From: Planomicrobium sp. CPCC 101079
Lineage (GTDB): Bacteria > Bacillota > Bacilli > Bacillales_A > Planococcaceae
Length of the DNA: 64,000 nt
Reading direction: 5' to 3'
NCBI RefSeq assembly: GCF_007859275.1
Contig: NZ_VOHC01000011.1
Coordinates: 310,001 to 374,000, forward strand
Shown: piece by piece, positions 44,326 to 53,190 of the stretch
Layout of the letters: every line of letters starts with the position of its first letter
Position numbering within the stretch: position 1 is the first letter of the stretch
The notes under the pieces: model-generated
Told to the model about the DNA's origin: nothing
What the model saw: the letters and a program-made list of their open reading frames with translations, nothing else
The model's database searches: none
Translations under genes and position numbers: made by a program

Positions 44326-44656
44326 ATTATTCCCCCATTTAGTTAAGGATTATGTAAAAATTGTTTTTAAAAATTTCTATGCCTTTACATATCCTCATAA
44401 TAAAGAGAGAAAGTGAAAATTAGATGAAATAAACAATGAATAAAGAAATTTCTGAATAAACAATTTTGGGTGTGTTTGATAACAATCTTTTAGTAATCTT
44501 TATGAATCCAAACAATCTCCCTCAACAATCAATGGAATAAATTTAGTAGGCATAACTTCGATTTCTACAATACCATTCGAACTGTATAATGTTCATATAG
44601 TACAGAGTTGCTAAAAGAATTGGGCCATTTTGGGGGGGCAAATAAGGAGTATGGAT
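44326..44656. other. Intergenic stretch with divergent promoters
   Basis: No coding signal. A TATAAT (44585-44590) with a weak TTTCTA at -35 points to the plus-strand gene. The bases GAACTGTATAATGTTC around it form an inverted repeat (GAAC-N8-GTTC), too wide for LexA. Confidence 0.45.
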
Positions 44657-45496
44657 TTGACTATGCAAATCATTGAGACTGAAATTTTTTCTGCATTTGA
44701 TTTTAATTTGAGCTCTCTGGAAATACTGGATGCAGATTGGCGCTCTGAACTGGGATTGACTGCTATTTGGCAGAAAAGAGAGCAGTTTGAAATTTTAGTG
44801 GGAAGTGAAGGCTTGTTTACTCTTTCTGTTCCTTTTCATGTGGAATATCCAATAATACGTTGGATTGATAAACGAAGAATTCTTGTGGCCAGTCCCAGAA
44901 ATGAAACGGAAGAAGACAATGTTTTCATCTTGGATATAGCTGGCGGCTTGCTCGGCTCTTTTAACGCAGGAGATGGAATAATGGATATCCTGATTACGAA
45001 AGAAGGGGCATGGTTCAGTTATTTTGATGAAGGGATTTTCGGTGAAGGAATTTCAACAAACGGATTGGTGTTGTTTAGTTTTACCGGTGAACCGTTGTTT
45101 AAGTATCATTCAGACTTGAAGAATCAGCCGTTTTTGACCAGTTGCGATGCCATATGTGAAGGCGAGGGATCGAGTGTCTGGATATTCCCTATCTTGCTGC
45201 CGGATGTTGAACCGTCTTTGCTGCACCTAGACTTTAAAAAGAATCTCGTGAATTCCTTTTCCGCTCCGGAACTATTTGCCGAATCGACTGCCCTTTCCGT
45301 CCGAGGAAAAGGTGCTTATTTTCACAGTCAATTTGATCCAAAAAACAAGTTGTATTATTGGGAATTGGGAATGGAAGAACCGCAAGTTGCTGGGCAAATG
45401 AAAGGGATATTAAGAGGTTTGAAAGTGAATGAGGCATACGACTTTATTGCCATTACTGAAGTTTCGATAAAACTGATAAGAACTATCCAGGAATAG
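44657..45496 (+). CDS. Hypothetical beta-propeller-like protein
   Basis: About 280 residues dominated by short strands and repeated W/F-turn-strand units (LTAIWQKREQFEILVGSEG, IIRWIDKRRILVASP, VFILDIAGGLLGSF, AWFSYFDEGIFGEG, SVWIFPILLPD), suggesting a WD40-like propeller. No signal peptide. The start is uncertain: TTG 44657 has AAGGAG seven bases upstream, ATG 44663 is also possible. Family not recognised. Confidence 0.6.
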   Translation: MTMQIIETEIFSAFDFNLSSLEILDADWRSELGLTAIWQKREQFEILVGSEGLFTLSVPFHVEYPIIRWIDKRRILVASPRNETEEDNVFILDIAGGLLGSFNAGDGIMDILITKEGAWFSYFDEGIFGEGISTNGLVLFSFTGEPLFKYHSDLKNQPFLTSCDAICEGEGSSVWIFPILLPDVEPSLLHLDFKKNLVNSFSAPELFAESTALSVRGKGAYFHSQFDPKNKLYYWELGMEEPQVAGQMKGILRGLKVNEAYDFIAITEVSIKLIRTIQE

Positions 45497-45575
45497 CCGT
45501 TTCGATTTCAAAGTAAGATCAGCGCGTTATACTCTGAAGCTGCCTAAAAGTGCTATTCGAAAGGAGCGGTTTTTT

Positions 45576-46133
45576 GTGGAGAGGTTACATGAAAAGTTTA
45601 TCCATTCAATCCACACAAAAAGATTTACTTTAAATGAAATAAATGAATATCTTACGATGTTTCTTAAAGCAAAGCCTGTCAACATAGATAAATTTGAAGA
45701 GTTGAAAGAGGATGTTTGTGTAAATTTTGATAATATCGTTTTTTGTTATTCAATCACAGACGAAGAAGCAAAGAATAACTTGCTGACGGCTGCTGAAAAA
45801 CAGGAAATGCAAAAGATGAAAAAACTAATTTCAAGTCAATCTTCCTTGTCGGCAAAAGACAAAAAAATAGCCTTACAGCAAGTAGAAATGTTGAATATCA
45901 TTTTAGAGTCAAGTGATGGCAAGTATGTTGATAATTTCACTTTACAAGGAGGTTCCGAAAAATTACTCGATGAAATGATTTTTCTGAAAGGAATTGATCC
46001 TGAAAAGTGCATACTGGGCAACGAGGAATATGAAATGTATTTAGAAGTTGTACATAAAAAAAGCTTATTTAATCAAATCAATAAGATGGAACTGATTAAA
46101 GTTATACTGAATGGAAAATTTAAAAGCTCATAA
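45576..46133 (+). CDS. Hypothetical helical protein
   Basis: 185 residues, predicted mainly helical and charged (KQEMQKMKKLISSQSSLSAKD), no signal or membrane segment. GTG start behind AAAGGAGCGG. Not recognised. Last of the small orphan genes between the crt block and the TSUP exporter. Confidence 0.6.
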   Translation: MERLHEKFIHSIHTKRFTLNEINEYLTMFLKAKPVNIDKFEELKEDVCVNFDNIVFCYSITDEEAKNNLLTAAEKQEMQKMKKLISSQSSLSAKDKKIALQQVEMLNIILESSDGKYVDNFTLQGGSEKLLDEMIFLKGIDPEKCILGNEEYEMYLEVVHKKSLFNQINKMELIKVILNGKFKSS

Positions 46134-46273
46134 GTTTCAGTTATGATAACTCATAAAATCATTCTAATTTTCTTATGTCTTTCTGCGGCGTACAATAAAC
46201 CTGATAGAAGGTTATGTTGTACATCAACAACTATGTCGCGCATGGATATTATGCAGAAAGACAGGTGAATGGA

Positions 46274-47008
46274 ATGGAATATCTTTTACTGTTTTTTATC
46301 GGAGTAGTTGCTACAACAATCGGGACGCTGGCAGGAGGAGGGGGATTGGTCAGCTTGCCTGCCATGCTGTTTCTTGGAATGCCGATCCACTCAGCGATAG
46401 GTGCGAACAAGGTATCCAATGCAGTCAGTTCTTTCTCCAGCTTTTTTACTTTGTACAGACGTAAACAGCTAACGCTGAAGGAATGTTCCTGGATCGTTCC
46501 ATTCAGTTTAGGTGGAGGCATTACTGGCGGATTGATCGCCGCGCAGTTGTCACCAGAAAATCTATACATCATCGCCATTACTTTAATGGCCTTTGCATTT
46601 ATTACTTCTTTTATCAGTAAAGGCAATCCTGCAGGAGCAGAACCGTTAAAACTGACACCGGTTAGCGGTACAGGGTTGTTCGGAATCGGAATATATGATG
46701 GCCTGTTTGGCCCGGGACAAGGAACCTTGATGCTTTACCTGTTCAGCTACCTGAAAGTGGCATATGTAAAATCTGTCGGATTGGTGAGGTTTGCTACTTT
46801 TTCCAGTTGTTTCGGCGCAGCTATCAGCTATATTTTATCAGGTGCAGTAATCTGGCCTATGACTCTGGCATTGATGGCGGGATCGGTCACAGGAGCACAA
46901 CTAGGAGTCCGGATTGCAGAAAAGCTCAATCCAATCTATGTCAAACCGATATTGCGTATTGTCACTGCACTGGTAATCGTCCAGTTGATTGCCGATAATG
47001 TTATGTAA
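46274..47008 (+). CDS. TauE/SafE (TSUP) family anion exporter
   Basis: 244-residue membrane protein with about eight helices in two repeats. Family marks: GTLAGGGGLVSLPAMLFLGMP, AIGANKVSNAVSS in the first half; YDGLFGPGQGTLML and VRFATFSSCFGAAISY in the second. TSUP proteins move sulfite, sulfoacetate or related organic anions. ATG at 46274 is seven bases after AGGTG; the 60 bases of open frame before it lack a site. Stands alone, with a terminator. Confidence 0.85.
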   Translation: MEYLLLFFIGVVATTIGTLAGGGGLVSLPAMLFLGMPIHSAIGANKVSNAVSSFSSFFTLYRRKQLTLKECSWIVPFSLGGGITGGLIAAQLSPENLYIIAITLMAFAFITSFISKGNPAGAEPLKLTPVSGTGLFGIGIYDGLFGPGQGTLMLYLFSYLKVAYVKSVGLVRFATFSSCFGAAISYILSGAVIWPMTLALMAGSVTGAQLGVRIAEKLNPIYVKPILRIVTALVIVQLIADNVM

Positions 47009-47097
47009 GCAAGTATGAAACTTTCCACAAAGATCTGTTGCCATGAGAAATAAGATAGAGAAAATCATAAAGAGCTAAGGTATTTTCCTGAAATGCC

Positions 47098-47138
47098 GGA
47101 AGAGCAACGGGCAGATAAAAACCGTTGCTCTTTTTTGT
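47098..47138 (+). terminator. Terminator after the TSUP gene
   Basis: AAGAGCAACGG / CCGTTGCTCTT plus TTTT. Confidence 0.85.
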
Positions 47139-47166
47139 TTTTAAATAGGACACAGATTCCTGGGGA

Positions 47167-47733
47167 TTACTCCACAGGGATCTCTTCGGTGATAGAAGAG
47201 GGGGGAAGCGGGGTTGATAACCATACCTCGTTGCCGGCAAAATGGAAACTTGCCCCCGCTTCTATAGCAATTTGCGTATCAATCTTCAAGAGGAGCGGGT
47301 TTTTTCTCCTTTTTGCAGCAAGAGTGGCGAAAGAAGGGCTCTCGGAAAGATGGACTTGCTGTCGGTTCATAGAAAGAATTCCCGCTCTCTTGATTGCTTC
47401 TAATGCATCCCCATGTGTTCCGTGATAAAGATAGGGAGGCACTTGCCTGGCTGAAGTTTCCTGGAAGACCGGGATACTGTGGCCATAGCGGGCTTTGATT
47501 TGATTGCCTTTGATCAAATACCGCTGTTTAGGGCTCGTTGCAGCTATATGACGGATATCTTCTTCGGTAACATGTTCCCAACGGGATTGGGCTTGTATCG
47601 CTTTTGTTAGTTCCGATACGCCGCAGTATCCATAGTCATCCAACTTTAATCCGAATTTTTCCGGGGAATGCCGAAGGATTTTGGCCATGAATGAGCTTAA
47701 TTTCACTTCATCTCGCTTGTTCAACCGCTTCAC
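47167..47733 (-). CDS. kptA: RNA 2'-phosphotransferase KptA/Tpt1
   Basis: 188 residues. The N-terminal winged-helix half has SSFMAKILRHSPEKFGLKLD and YGYCGVSELTKAI; the ADP-ribosyltransferase-like half has IKARYGHSIPV, PYLYHGTHGDALEAI and QQVHLSES. The enzyme moves an internal 2'-phosphate from RNA to NAD+. In eukaryotes this finishes tRNA splicing; bacteria lack that pathway, so the natural substrate (RNA repair, ADP-ribosylation of RNA ends) is open. Monocistronic on the minus strand. Confidence 0.93.
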   Translation of the reverse strand: MKRLNKRDEVKLSSFMAKILRHSPEKFGLKLDDYGYCGVSELTKAIQAQSRWEHVTEEDIRHIAATSPKQRYLIKGNQIKARYGHSIPVFQETSARQVPPYLYHGTHGDALEAIKRAGILSMNRQQVHLSESPSFATLAAKRRKNPLLLKIDTQIAIEAGASFHFAGNEVWLSTPLPPSSITEEIPVE

Positions 47734-47835
47734 CTTGCTTTCTTTCTGTATATTATACTTTCTTCCCCTTTATTTGAATCGGAAGCATCCAAGCGATTTT
47801 TTTTACCAGTGTCAAGCAACCCTATTAAGACTAAT

Positions 47836-47862
47836 GTTTACTCTATAAGTAAGGACGGGTAA
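47836..47862 (+). promoter_or_regulatory. Sigma-B promoter of the YsnF-type gene
   Basis: GTTTAC (47836-47841), 15 bases, GGGTAA (47857-47862); 5/6 matches at both hexamers. Confidence 0.65.
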
Positions 47863-47914
47863 ATTACCATTATGCGAATTTAAAGCGGTTCATTACTAAA
47901 AGGAGGAATGCACA

Positions 47915-49165
47915 ATGGCTAGAAAAGAAAATACATTCATTGGGGTTTTCGATAATCAGGCGGAAGTTTTAAGTAAAGTGACGGAACTGAAAGCACAAGG
48001 GTACAACGAAAGTGATATGTATGTCGTTGGCCGGGACAATAATTCATTTTCAATGGTTCATAACCAGACAGACGTTCATGTAGATGCGACTGAAGAGAAG
48101 AAAAAACAAGGATTCCTGGGCAAATTCATGACTGCTCTTTCTGATGATTCTTCATTGTCAGCGTTCAACGGCATGGGGCTGGAGCGCTATGAAGAAAAGG
48201 AATACCGCGATCAAGTCAGAAACGGCAAACTCGTACTTTACGCAGATAGCGACTATAGCGAAACTTATGAGCAATACAGCGCTAATTTTACAACTGACTA
48301 CAGCAATTCTTCCGGCATTGACCAGACTGCTCCTATTGAAACCAACGCATCCTTTTCTCAAAGCAGCTCAGCTGGTTCAGCCTCAGATACAGATATTGCG
48401 TATGACACATCTTCGATAAATGCCAACAGCACATCCGGAGCTGGCTTCACCGAGGAGGCAACCAGCAGCTCATCCAGCTCGACATCAGATGCGGACAGTG
48501 AGTTCGGCAAATCGATATCCGCTAGCGGGAGTTCATTTGAATCGGAATCCGGAACTGCTGGCAATTCGTTTGGCTCATCATCCCATAGTGGCAGCTCCTT
48601 CAAGTCGGATGCCGGTACTACAGGGTCGTCCACTCGCGATACAACCGGCCGCACATTCGGTTCAACATCGGATGCAGGCAGCACCTTTGAATCTGCTTCT
48701 GCTACAAGCGGTTCTGCCGGTTCAACGTCCAATGCCAACGCTGGTGATTACGGCACGGTGTCTGGCGCAACCGAAGAAGAAAGCTTGCGCCTTCACGAAG
48801 AACGCTTGAGTGTAGATAAAGAACGCGTTCAGACTGGAGAAGTGAACGTAGGCAAACACGTTGTCGAAGAAAACCAGTCAATTGACGTCCCAGTGGAACG
48901 CGAAGAAGTATACGTAGAGCGCCATGCGGTAAACGAAGAAGCAACTGGCTCGGAAGCTTTTGAAGAAAATGATACGATCCATGTCCCCGTTTCCGAAGAA
49001 CGCGTAAATGTAACAAAGAAAGATGTCGTCGCTGAAGAAATCGTCATCAGTAAACGCAAAGTTCAGGACACAGAACAAGTGAATGAAACTGTTCGCCGGG
49101 AAGTGGCGGATATTGACGAAGATACAACTGATTCCGTTGACAAGAATGAAAACAAGCGTTCATAA
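47915..49165 (+). CDS. YsnF-type stress protein with DUF2382 domain
   Basis: 416 residues in three parts. N-terminal general-stress-17M-like domain (~5-105: FIGVFDNQAEVLSKVTELKAQGYNESDMYVV). A Ser/Thr/Gly-rich low-complexity linker of about 165 residues. C-terminal DUF2382 domain (~285-400) with alternating charged strands (LHEERLSVDKERVQTGEVNVGK, PVSEERVNVTKKDVV). B. subtilis YsnF is sigma-B dependent, in line with the promoter here. The long Ser-rich linker is unusual and may be recently expanded. AAAAGGAGG before the ATG. Confidence 0.85.
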   Translation: MARKENTFIGVFDNQAEVLSKVTELKAQGYNESDMYVVGRDNNSFSMVHNQTDVHVDATEEKKKQGFLGKFMTALSDDSSLSAFNGMGLERYEEKEYRDQVRNGKLVLYADSDYSETYEQYSANFTTDYSNSSGIDQTAPIETNASFSQSSSAGSASDTDIAYDTSSINANSTSGAGFTEEATSSSSSSTSDADSEFGKSISASGSSFESESGTAGNSFGSSSHSGSSFKSDAGTTGSSTRDTTGRTFGSTSDAGSTFESASATSGSAGSTSNANAGDYGTVSGATEEESLRLHEERLSVDKERVQTGEVNVGKHVVEENQSIDVPVEREEVYVERHAVNEEATGSEAFEENDTIHVPVSEERVNVTKKDVVAEEIVISKRKVQDTEQVNETVRREVADIDEDTTDSVDKNENKRS

Positions 49166-49176
49166 GAAAAATCAGC

Positions 49177-49212
49177 AAAAAAGAAGGAAGCTATTCGGCT
49201 TGCTTCTTTTTT
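49177..49212 (+). terminator. Terminator after the YsnF-type gene
   Basis: GAAGGAAGC-TATTCG-GCTTGCTTC inside an A-run/T-run frame, six T at the end. Confidence 0.85.
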
Positions 49213-49576
49213 ATTGTTTATGGACTAATTCAGATGCCGACTAACTTTTGCAGGCAGCTGGGAATACCTAGTTGCCTTTCCATAATTTTTCGCAGTTTTA
49301 TTGGATAAATATGTTAAAATTAAAAGGCGGCACTCGAAAGGTTACTGTTTACCTAACGGCTGAATAAAAAATATGGATGCTTACCAAGGCGTCGCAAACA
49401 GTAGAGGCAGAAGAGTTTTAATTTTGGTTATATGGCCATATTAGCTTTTTATTCTTTAAAGTTGATAAATCAAGAAAAGACTGGAAGAGCGGTAAGAGCG
49501 GTAAGACCGGAAAGGTGGAAAAGATTCGGAGAAAACAAGTAATGCTCATCTAGCTTTGGTAATTGGTTCAAATGGT
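49213..49576. other. Intergenic stretch before two small membrane genes
   Basis: No gene with a ribosome binding site. Contains an imperfect hairpin (GGCAGCT...AGTTGCC, 49251-49276) and two tandem copies of AGAGCGGTA (49486-49503). Promoter not identified. Confidence 0.4.
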
Positions 49577-49783
49577 ATGCTATTGCTTGCTTTTGGTTTA
49601 GTTGAGTTTTTATACGTCGCTGAAAACGGAACCGGCCTTACTCTGGCCATAGTCGGATATATCCTGATGATCCATTACCTATACCTGTTAGAAAAAAATG
49701 TCGGCATCAGTGCCAAGTGGGCTTGGATAAGAGCCGTTGTATTTATAGTTATAATTACCGGTTATACATATACCAATTACTAA
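49577..49783 (+). CDS. Small membrane protein, unknown
   Basis: About 68 residues with two or three hydrophobic helices (LLAFGLVEFLYVA, LAIVGYILMIHYLYLL, AWIRAVVFIVIITG). No good ribosome binding site at either the ATG 49577 or the TTG 49556, so the start or the gene itself is uncertain. It shares direction and character with the next gene. Confidence 0.45.
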   Translation: MLLLAFGLVEFLYVAENGTGLTLAIVGYILMIHYLYLLEKNVGISAKWAWIRAVVFIVIITGYTYTNY

Positions 49784-49846
49784 AGAATTACACAGTAGAC
49801 GAGCATACGCACAATTGATGGCATGAAGAAGGGAAGTAGAACCAAT

Positions 49847-50032
49847 ATGCATTTTAAGAAAAGACTGGCCTTGCTGGCTTCTTATTCACTGCTGGCAACT
49901 GCTCTTGTGGTTATGTTAAAAATGGATTCATACTTAACATTGTTGTGGTTGTTGCCTTTGCTTGCATTATGCCATTACATAATTTTATCTGTATGGATGT
50001 TAAAAGATAAGAAAATGGCAAAGCAAAATTAA
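49847..50032 (+). CDS. Small membrane protein, unknown
   Basis: 61 residues with two hydrophobic helices (LALLASYSLLATALVV and LTLLWLLPLLALCHYIIL) and a basic tail (KDKKMAKQN). AAGGGAAG lies about ten bases before ATG 49847. A terminator follows. Family not recognised. Confidence 0.55.
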   Translation: MHFKKRLALLASYSLLATALVVMLKMDSYLTLLWLLPLLALCHYIILSVWMLKDKKMAKQN

Positions 50033-50082
50033 TTTGTAATCTTAGCATTTGTAGAGCAATGATGGACCGGAAATATCCAGGG

Positions 50083-50110
50083 AACAGCGGCTGCGAAGCC
50101 GCTGTTTTTT
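50083..50110 (+). terminator. Terminator after the small membrane genes
   Basis: AACAGCGGCT-GCG-AAGCCGCTG plus TTTTTT. Confidence 0.9.
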
Positions 50111-50207
50111 GGTGCCGGATTTATCATGATTAAACTATGCCCAATAGTTTAATCTTTTTGTTCACTTTTTCTCTGTACGCACGTTTTATAAGCAAGGAGG
50201 CCGGCAA

Positions 50208-50711
50208 ATGAACGATGCGATGATGGAGCAGAAGCTGTATGAATGTTTGCAGAAAGTAAAAGCTTATTTGATGAAAATCGGCGCCTCTAAAGAAGACGCT
50301 GAGGATGTTGTTCAAGATACCGCATACAAGTTTATCCTCTACATCGATTCGATCAGCCACAAAAACGTGGAGAGCTGGCTTTTTCGGGTAGCAGTAAACG
50401 GATATTATGATTTGTACCGCAAAGGTTCCAGAAGAAAAGCGATATTGGAAAAGTTTAACTTTCAGAAGCTATTTGAAGAAGATACACCTGAAAAAGCGGC
50501 CTTGCAGAACGAAGTGAAAAAAGATCTGGAGACAATCTTCTCGAAACTGAAACCTAAACAGCAGCAAGTATTGCTGATGAAGTACAGTTTGGGCTTGGCA
50601 ATTCGCGAAATTTCAGAGTTTTATGGGATGAAAGAAGACTCGGTAAAGACGACGCTGTATAGGGCAAGAAAAGACTTTATAAAAGAGTATCGGAGGCAGG
50701 GGCATGAGTGA
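50208..50711 (+). CDS. ECF-type sigma factor
   Basis: 167 residues. Region 2 (LMKIGASKEDAEDVVQDTAYKF ... VESWLFRVAVNGYYDLYRK) and region 4 (SKLKPKQQQVLLMKYSLGL ... SEFYGMKEDSVKTTLYRARKDF) are clear. It should direct RNA polymerase to extracytoplasmic-stress promoters. Its stop overlaps the anti-sigma gene by 8 bases. A hairpin ATTAAACTAT/ATAGTTTAAT lies upstream (50134-50156). I could not identify an ECF-type autoregulated promoter with confidence. AAGGAGG precedes the ATG. Confidence 0.9.
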   Translation: MNDAMMEQKLYECLQKVKAYLMKIGASKEDAEDVVQDTAYKFILYIDSISHKNVESWLFRVAVNGYYDLYRKGSRRKAILEKFNFQKLFEEDTPEKAALQNEVKKDLETIFSKLKPKQQQVLLMKYSLGLAIREISEFYGMKEDSVKTTLYRARKDFIKEYRRQGHE

Positions 50712-51645
50712 AAAAGAGGGATTGTTTCAAAGGGATAATGATTTCTCACAGCTGGTGAAAAAGGCGAAAAGGAAATCCATTATAAGAAACCTCATCTTAT
50801 CCATTATTGTGAGCATTCTTTTCTTTGGCGGGCTTTTATGGCTAGGCACATACCAAATGTATAAAAAAGCAGAGGAAACACAGACTTACGATAATATGTG
50901 GCTGTTTGTTAAAGGGGCAAATGTGGAAAGCAATGGCTCACTTTTCACAAATACGCCTTTTTCAACTACTGTGACGACAGCCCGGTACAAGAAAATTGAT
51001 GGGGTTCCAGTTCCATGGGGAGAGCACATAAAGGTCTTTTCAATCTTAGGGACATCCCGCGAGATTCAGGCTTCTACGATTTCAAGTTCCGGAAACATAG
51101 AAAAAGAACGAATTCCGCTATATTTTGAAGGAGAGCGGGTCACTGAATTTTATTACCCAACTGGAAAATACCCATATTTGCCTGACGAGCGAGTGCTTCT
51201 CGATGAAATTGCAGACCATCAAGTAGTGGAAATGGCTTTCTCTTTTGATCGGGATTACACCATCAATGAAGTGCGCGAACGATTTTCCGGCCAATTGGCC
51301 TGGTATTGGGTGGATACAGCTTCTGCAAGTGAAAAGGAAAATGCCGTTCAGCCAATTACTGGGGAGGATGCTTACGGTTTTATCTCCAGAATTGAAGAAA
51401 TGAATGAAGATGCGGCCGAAAGGTTCATTCATCAAGTTGAATGGCTGCAAAAAGACGGTGATTCTAAGGAAGAAGCTCATCGCCTCTATGACATCCTGAC
51501 CGACGCCGGCAAAAAGGAACTGGCTCCGGAAAACTTGAAAATAACAGGAGCTGTAGTTACCGGAACTCCGGAAGAGTTAAAGCGGTTCAACGAGGATCCG
51601 ATGATTCGTGCTGCAGTTCTTGGTGCGACAGCCAATAAATATTAA
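50704..51645 (+). CDS. Membrane anti-sigma factor (Sigma_reg_N/Sigma_reg_C type)
   Basis: 313 residues: cytosolic N-terminal segment (DNDFSQLVKKAKRKSIIRN), one transmembrane helix (LILSIIVSILFFGGLLWLG) and a large outside domain (DNMWLFVKGANVESNG ... HQVVEMAFSFDRDYTINEVRERF), the build of the sigma-factor regulator family that follows ECF sigma genes in Bacillus. It should hold the sigma factor at the membrane until an envelope signal arrives. Overlap with the sigma gene indicates coupled synthesis. Confidence 0.85.
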   Translation: MSEKEGLFQRDNDFSQLVKKAKRKSIIRNLILSIIVSILFFGGLLWLGTYQMYKKAEETQTYDNMWLFVKGANVESNGSLFTNTPFSTTVTTARYKKIDGVPVPWGEHIKVFSILGTSREIQASTISSSGNIEKERIPLYFEGERVTEFYYPTGKYPYLPDERVLLDEIADHQVVEMAFSFDRDYTINEVRERFSGQLAWYWVDTASASEKENAVQPITGEDAYGFISRIEEMNEDAAERFIHQVEWLQKDGDSKEEAHRLYDILTDAGKKELAPENLKITGAVVTGTPEELKRFNEDPMIRAAVLGATANKY

Positions 51646-51649
51646 GAAG

Positions 51650-51687
51650 AACAAGAGAGCCAGGCGCCAGGTTCTCTTGTTTTTTTC
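51650..51687 (+). terminator. Terminator after the anti-sigma gene
   Basis: AACAAGAGA / TCTCTTGTT with a CAGG-CG-CCAG-rich loop and seven T. Confidence 0.85.
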
Positions 51688-51814
51688 ATGTTCGCATAAC
51701 AGGCGAAAGCTTTAAGCATTCTAAGTTGACGTGGATTGAATTGAGTGATAAAGTAAACATGATTAAAGACAACTAGAGTCTGTTATATCTTTTAAAAACC
51801 CAAAGGAGGTTCCT

Positions 51815-52243
51815 ATGAAATATTCGAACGCAACAAATTATGCGCTGCACACAATGGTCCACATCATGCGCTTGCCGGCAGGAAGCACGATCGGGGTTCA
51901 AGACTTGGCTGAAATGCAGAAGCTTTCGCCGACATACCTTTCAAAAATCTTGACCAAGCTCACCAAAGCCGGGTTGATCGAGTCAACACCAGGGGTTAAA
52001 GGCGGATATAAACTTGCAAGATTCCAAAACGACGTATCATTTCTTGATGTCATTAACGCAATTGAAGGGGATACAAATTTGTTTAATTGCTCATTGCATC
52101 ATGAAGGCTGCCAAATTGAGAAAGTAATGAGGCAAGCTGAAGAGAATATGAAAGAAGAGCTGGCAAACCAACTGCTTATCGATCTTATAAAAAGAATTGA
52201 CGAGCAACATCAACACGATCCAATCAACAAAGAAGCCAATTAG
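51815..52243 (+). CDS. Rrf2-family transcriptional regulator
   Basis: 142 residues: winged helix (NYALHTMVHIMRLPAGSTIGVQDLAE, SPTYLSKILTKLTKAGLIES, GVKGGYKLAR) and a dimerisation helix. Only two Cys are present in the usual cluster region (NCSLHHEGCQIEK), so it may sense redox or a ligand and not carry a [2Fe-2S] cluster like IscR/NsrR. It sits 23 bases before a thioredoxin-reductase-like gene, which it probably controls. AAAGGAGG before ATG. Confidence 0.88.
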   Translation: MKYSNATNYALHTMVHIMRLPAGSTIGVQDLAEMQKLSPTYLSKILTKLTKAGLIESTPGVKGGYKLARFQNDVSFLDVINAIEGDTNLFNCSLHHEGCQIEKVMRQAEENMKEELANQLLIDLIKRIDEQHQHDPINKEAN

Positions 52244-52266
52244 ACCTATGGAAGGTGGAAGATGAA

Positions 52267-53190
52267 ATGATACTTGACTGTGCTGTAATCGGAGGGGGAC
52301 CGGCTGGTTTGAATGCCTCGCTGGTCCTCGGAAGATCAAGAAGGAAAACGGTATTATTCGACGACAACATGCCAAGGAACGCCGTTACTTCCGAGTCTCA
52401 TGGTTTTATGACGAGGGACGGCATTGATCCACAGGAGATGAAGCGGATTGCGCAAGAAGAGTTAAGGAAGTACCCGAACGTCGCCATTGAAAAGCAACGG
52501 GTGAAAAACATTGACAAGGCTGGCGGACTATTCCGAATCGAAACAGAAGATGGATCTTTCTTCAGCGCCAAAAATGTCATATTGGCGACTGGCTTTAAAG
52601 AAGTGCTTCCTGAAGTAAAAGATGTGGAACAATACTATGGCACCAGTCTTTTTAGTTGTCCGTTCTGCGACGGCTGGGAACTGAAAGACCGTCCATTAGC
52701 GGTTATTTCTGAAAATCCGAAGGCTTTCCACATGGCAAAAGTGGTATTTAACTGGACAGAAGATCTGGCTGTATGCACCAACGGCAAACAAATTTTATCT
52801 GAAGCCGAAAAAACACTTTTGGAAACAAAAGGGATCAAGATTTATGAGCAAGAAATTCATGCATTAATCGGAAAAAACGGCCAGTTAGAGAAAATTGAGT
52901 TTAAGGACGGATCAGCAATTTTACGCGAAGGCGGATTTATTACACCGGAATGGGTGCAAGCCTCCACATTTGGATCTTTATTAGGCTGTAAATTAAACGT
53001 TCAAGGCGGAATAGAATCAGATAGTATGGGGCGGACAACTATTGATGGGGTTTATGCTGCCGGGGATACACTCATCACAGGAGCTTCACAATTGATTATT
53101 GCCGCTGCTGAAGGAAGCAGAGCCGCAATTGGCGTTAATGCCGCTTTAATAGAAGAGAAATTCAAATCACCGGCCAGCGCTCTAAAGTAA
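52267..53190 (+). CDS. Thioredoxin-reductase-like FAD/NAD(P)H oxidoreductase
   Basis: 307 residues, two dinucleotide folds: FAD (DCAVIGGGPAGLNASLVLGRS) and NAD(P)H (RPLAVISENPKAFHMAKVV), with the redox pair FSCPFCDGWELKD between them and C-terminal TIDGVYAAGDTLITGASQL. The NAD(P)H fold lacks the usual GGG/GxGxxA, so cofactor choice is uncertain. ATG 52267 is set by GGAAGGTGGAAG. It forms an operon with the Rrf2 regulator, suggesting a disulfide- or electrophile-stress role. Confidence 0.85.
   Translation: MILDCAVIGGGPAGLNASLVLGRSRRKTVLFDDNMPRNAVTSESHGFMTRDGIDPQEMKRIAQEELRKYPNVAIEKQRVKNIDKAGGLFRIETEDGSFFSAKNVILATGFKEVLPEVKDVEQYYGTSLFSCPFCDGWELKDRPLAVISENPKAFHMAKVVFNWTEDLAVCTNGKQILSEAEKTLLETKGIKIYEQEIHALIGKNGQLEKIEFKDGSAILREGGFITPEWVQASTFGSLLGCKLNVQGGIESDSMGRTTIDGVYAAGDTLITGASQLIIAAAEGSRAAIGVNAALIEEKFKSPASALK

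Noticed and set aside
44577-44594. CGAAC...GTTC around TATAAT before the propeller-like gene as a LexA site.
   Set aside because: The half-sites are eight bases apart; LexA needs four.
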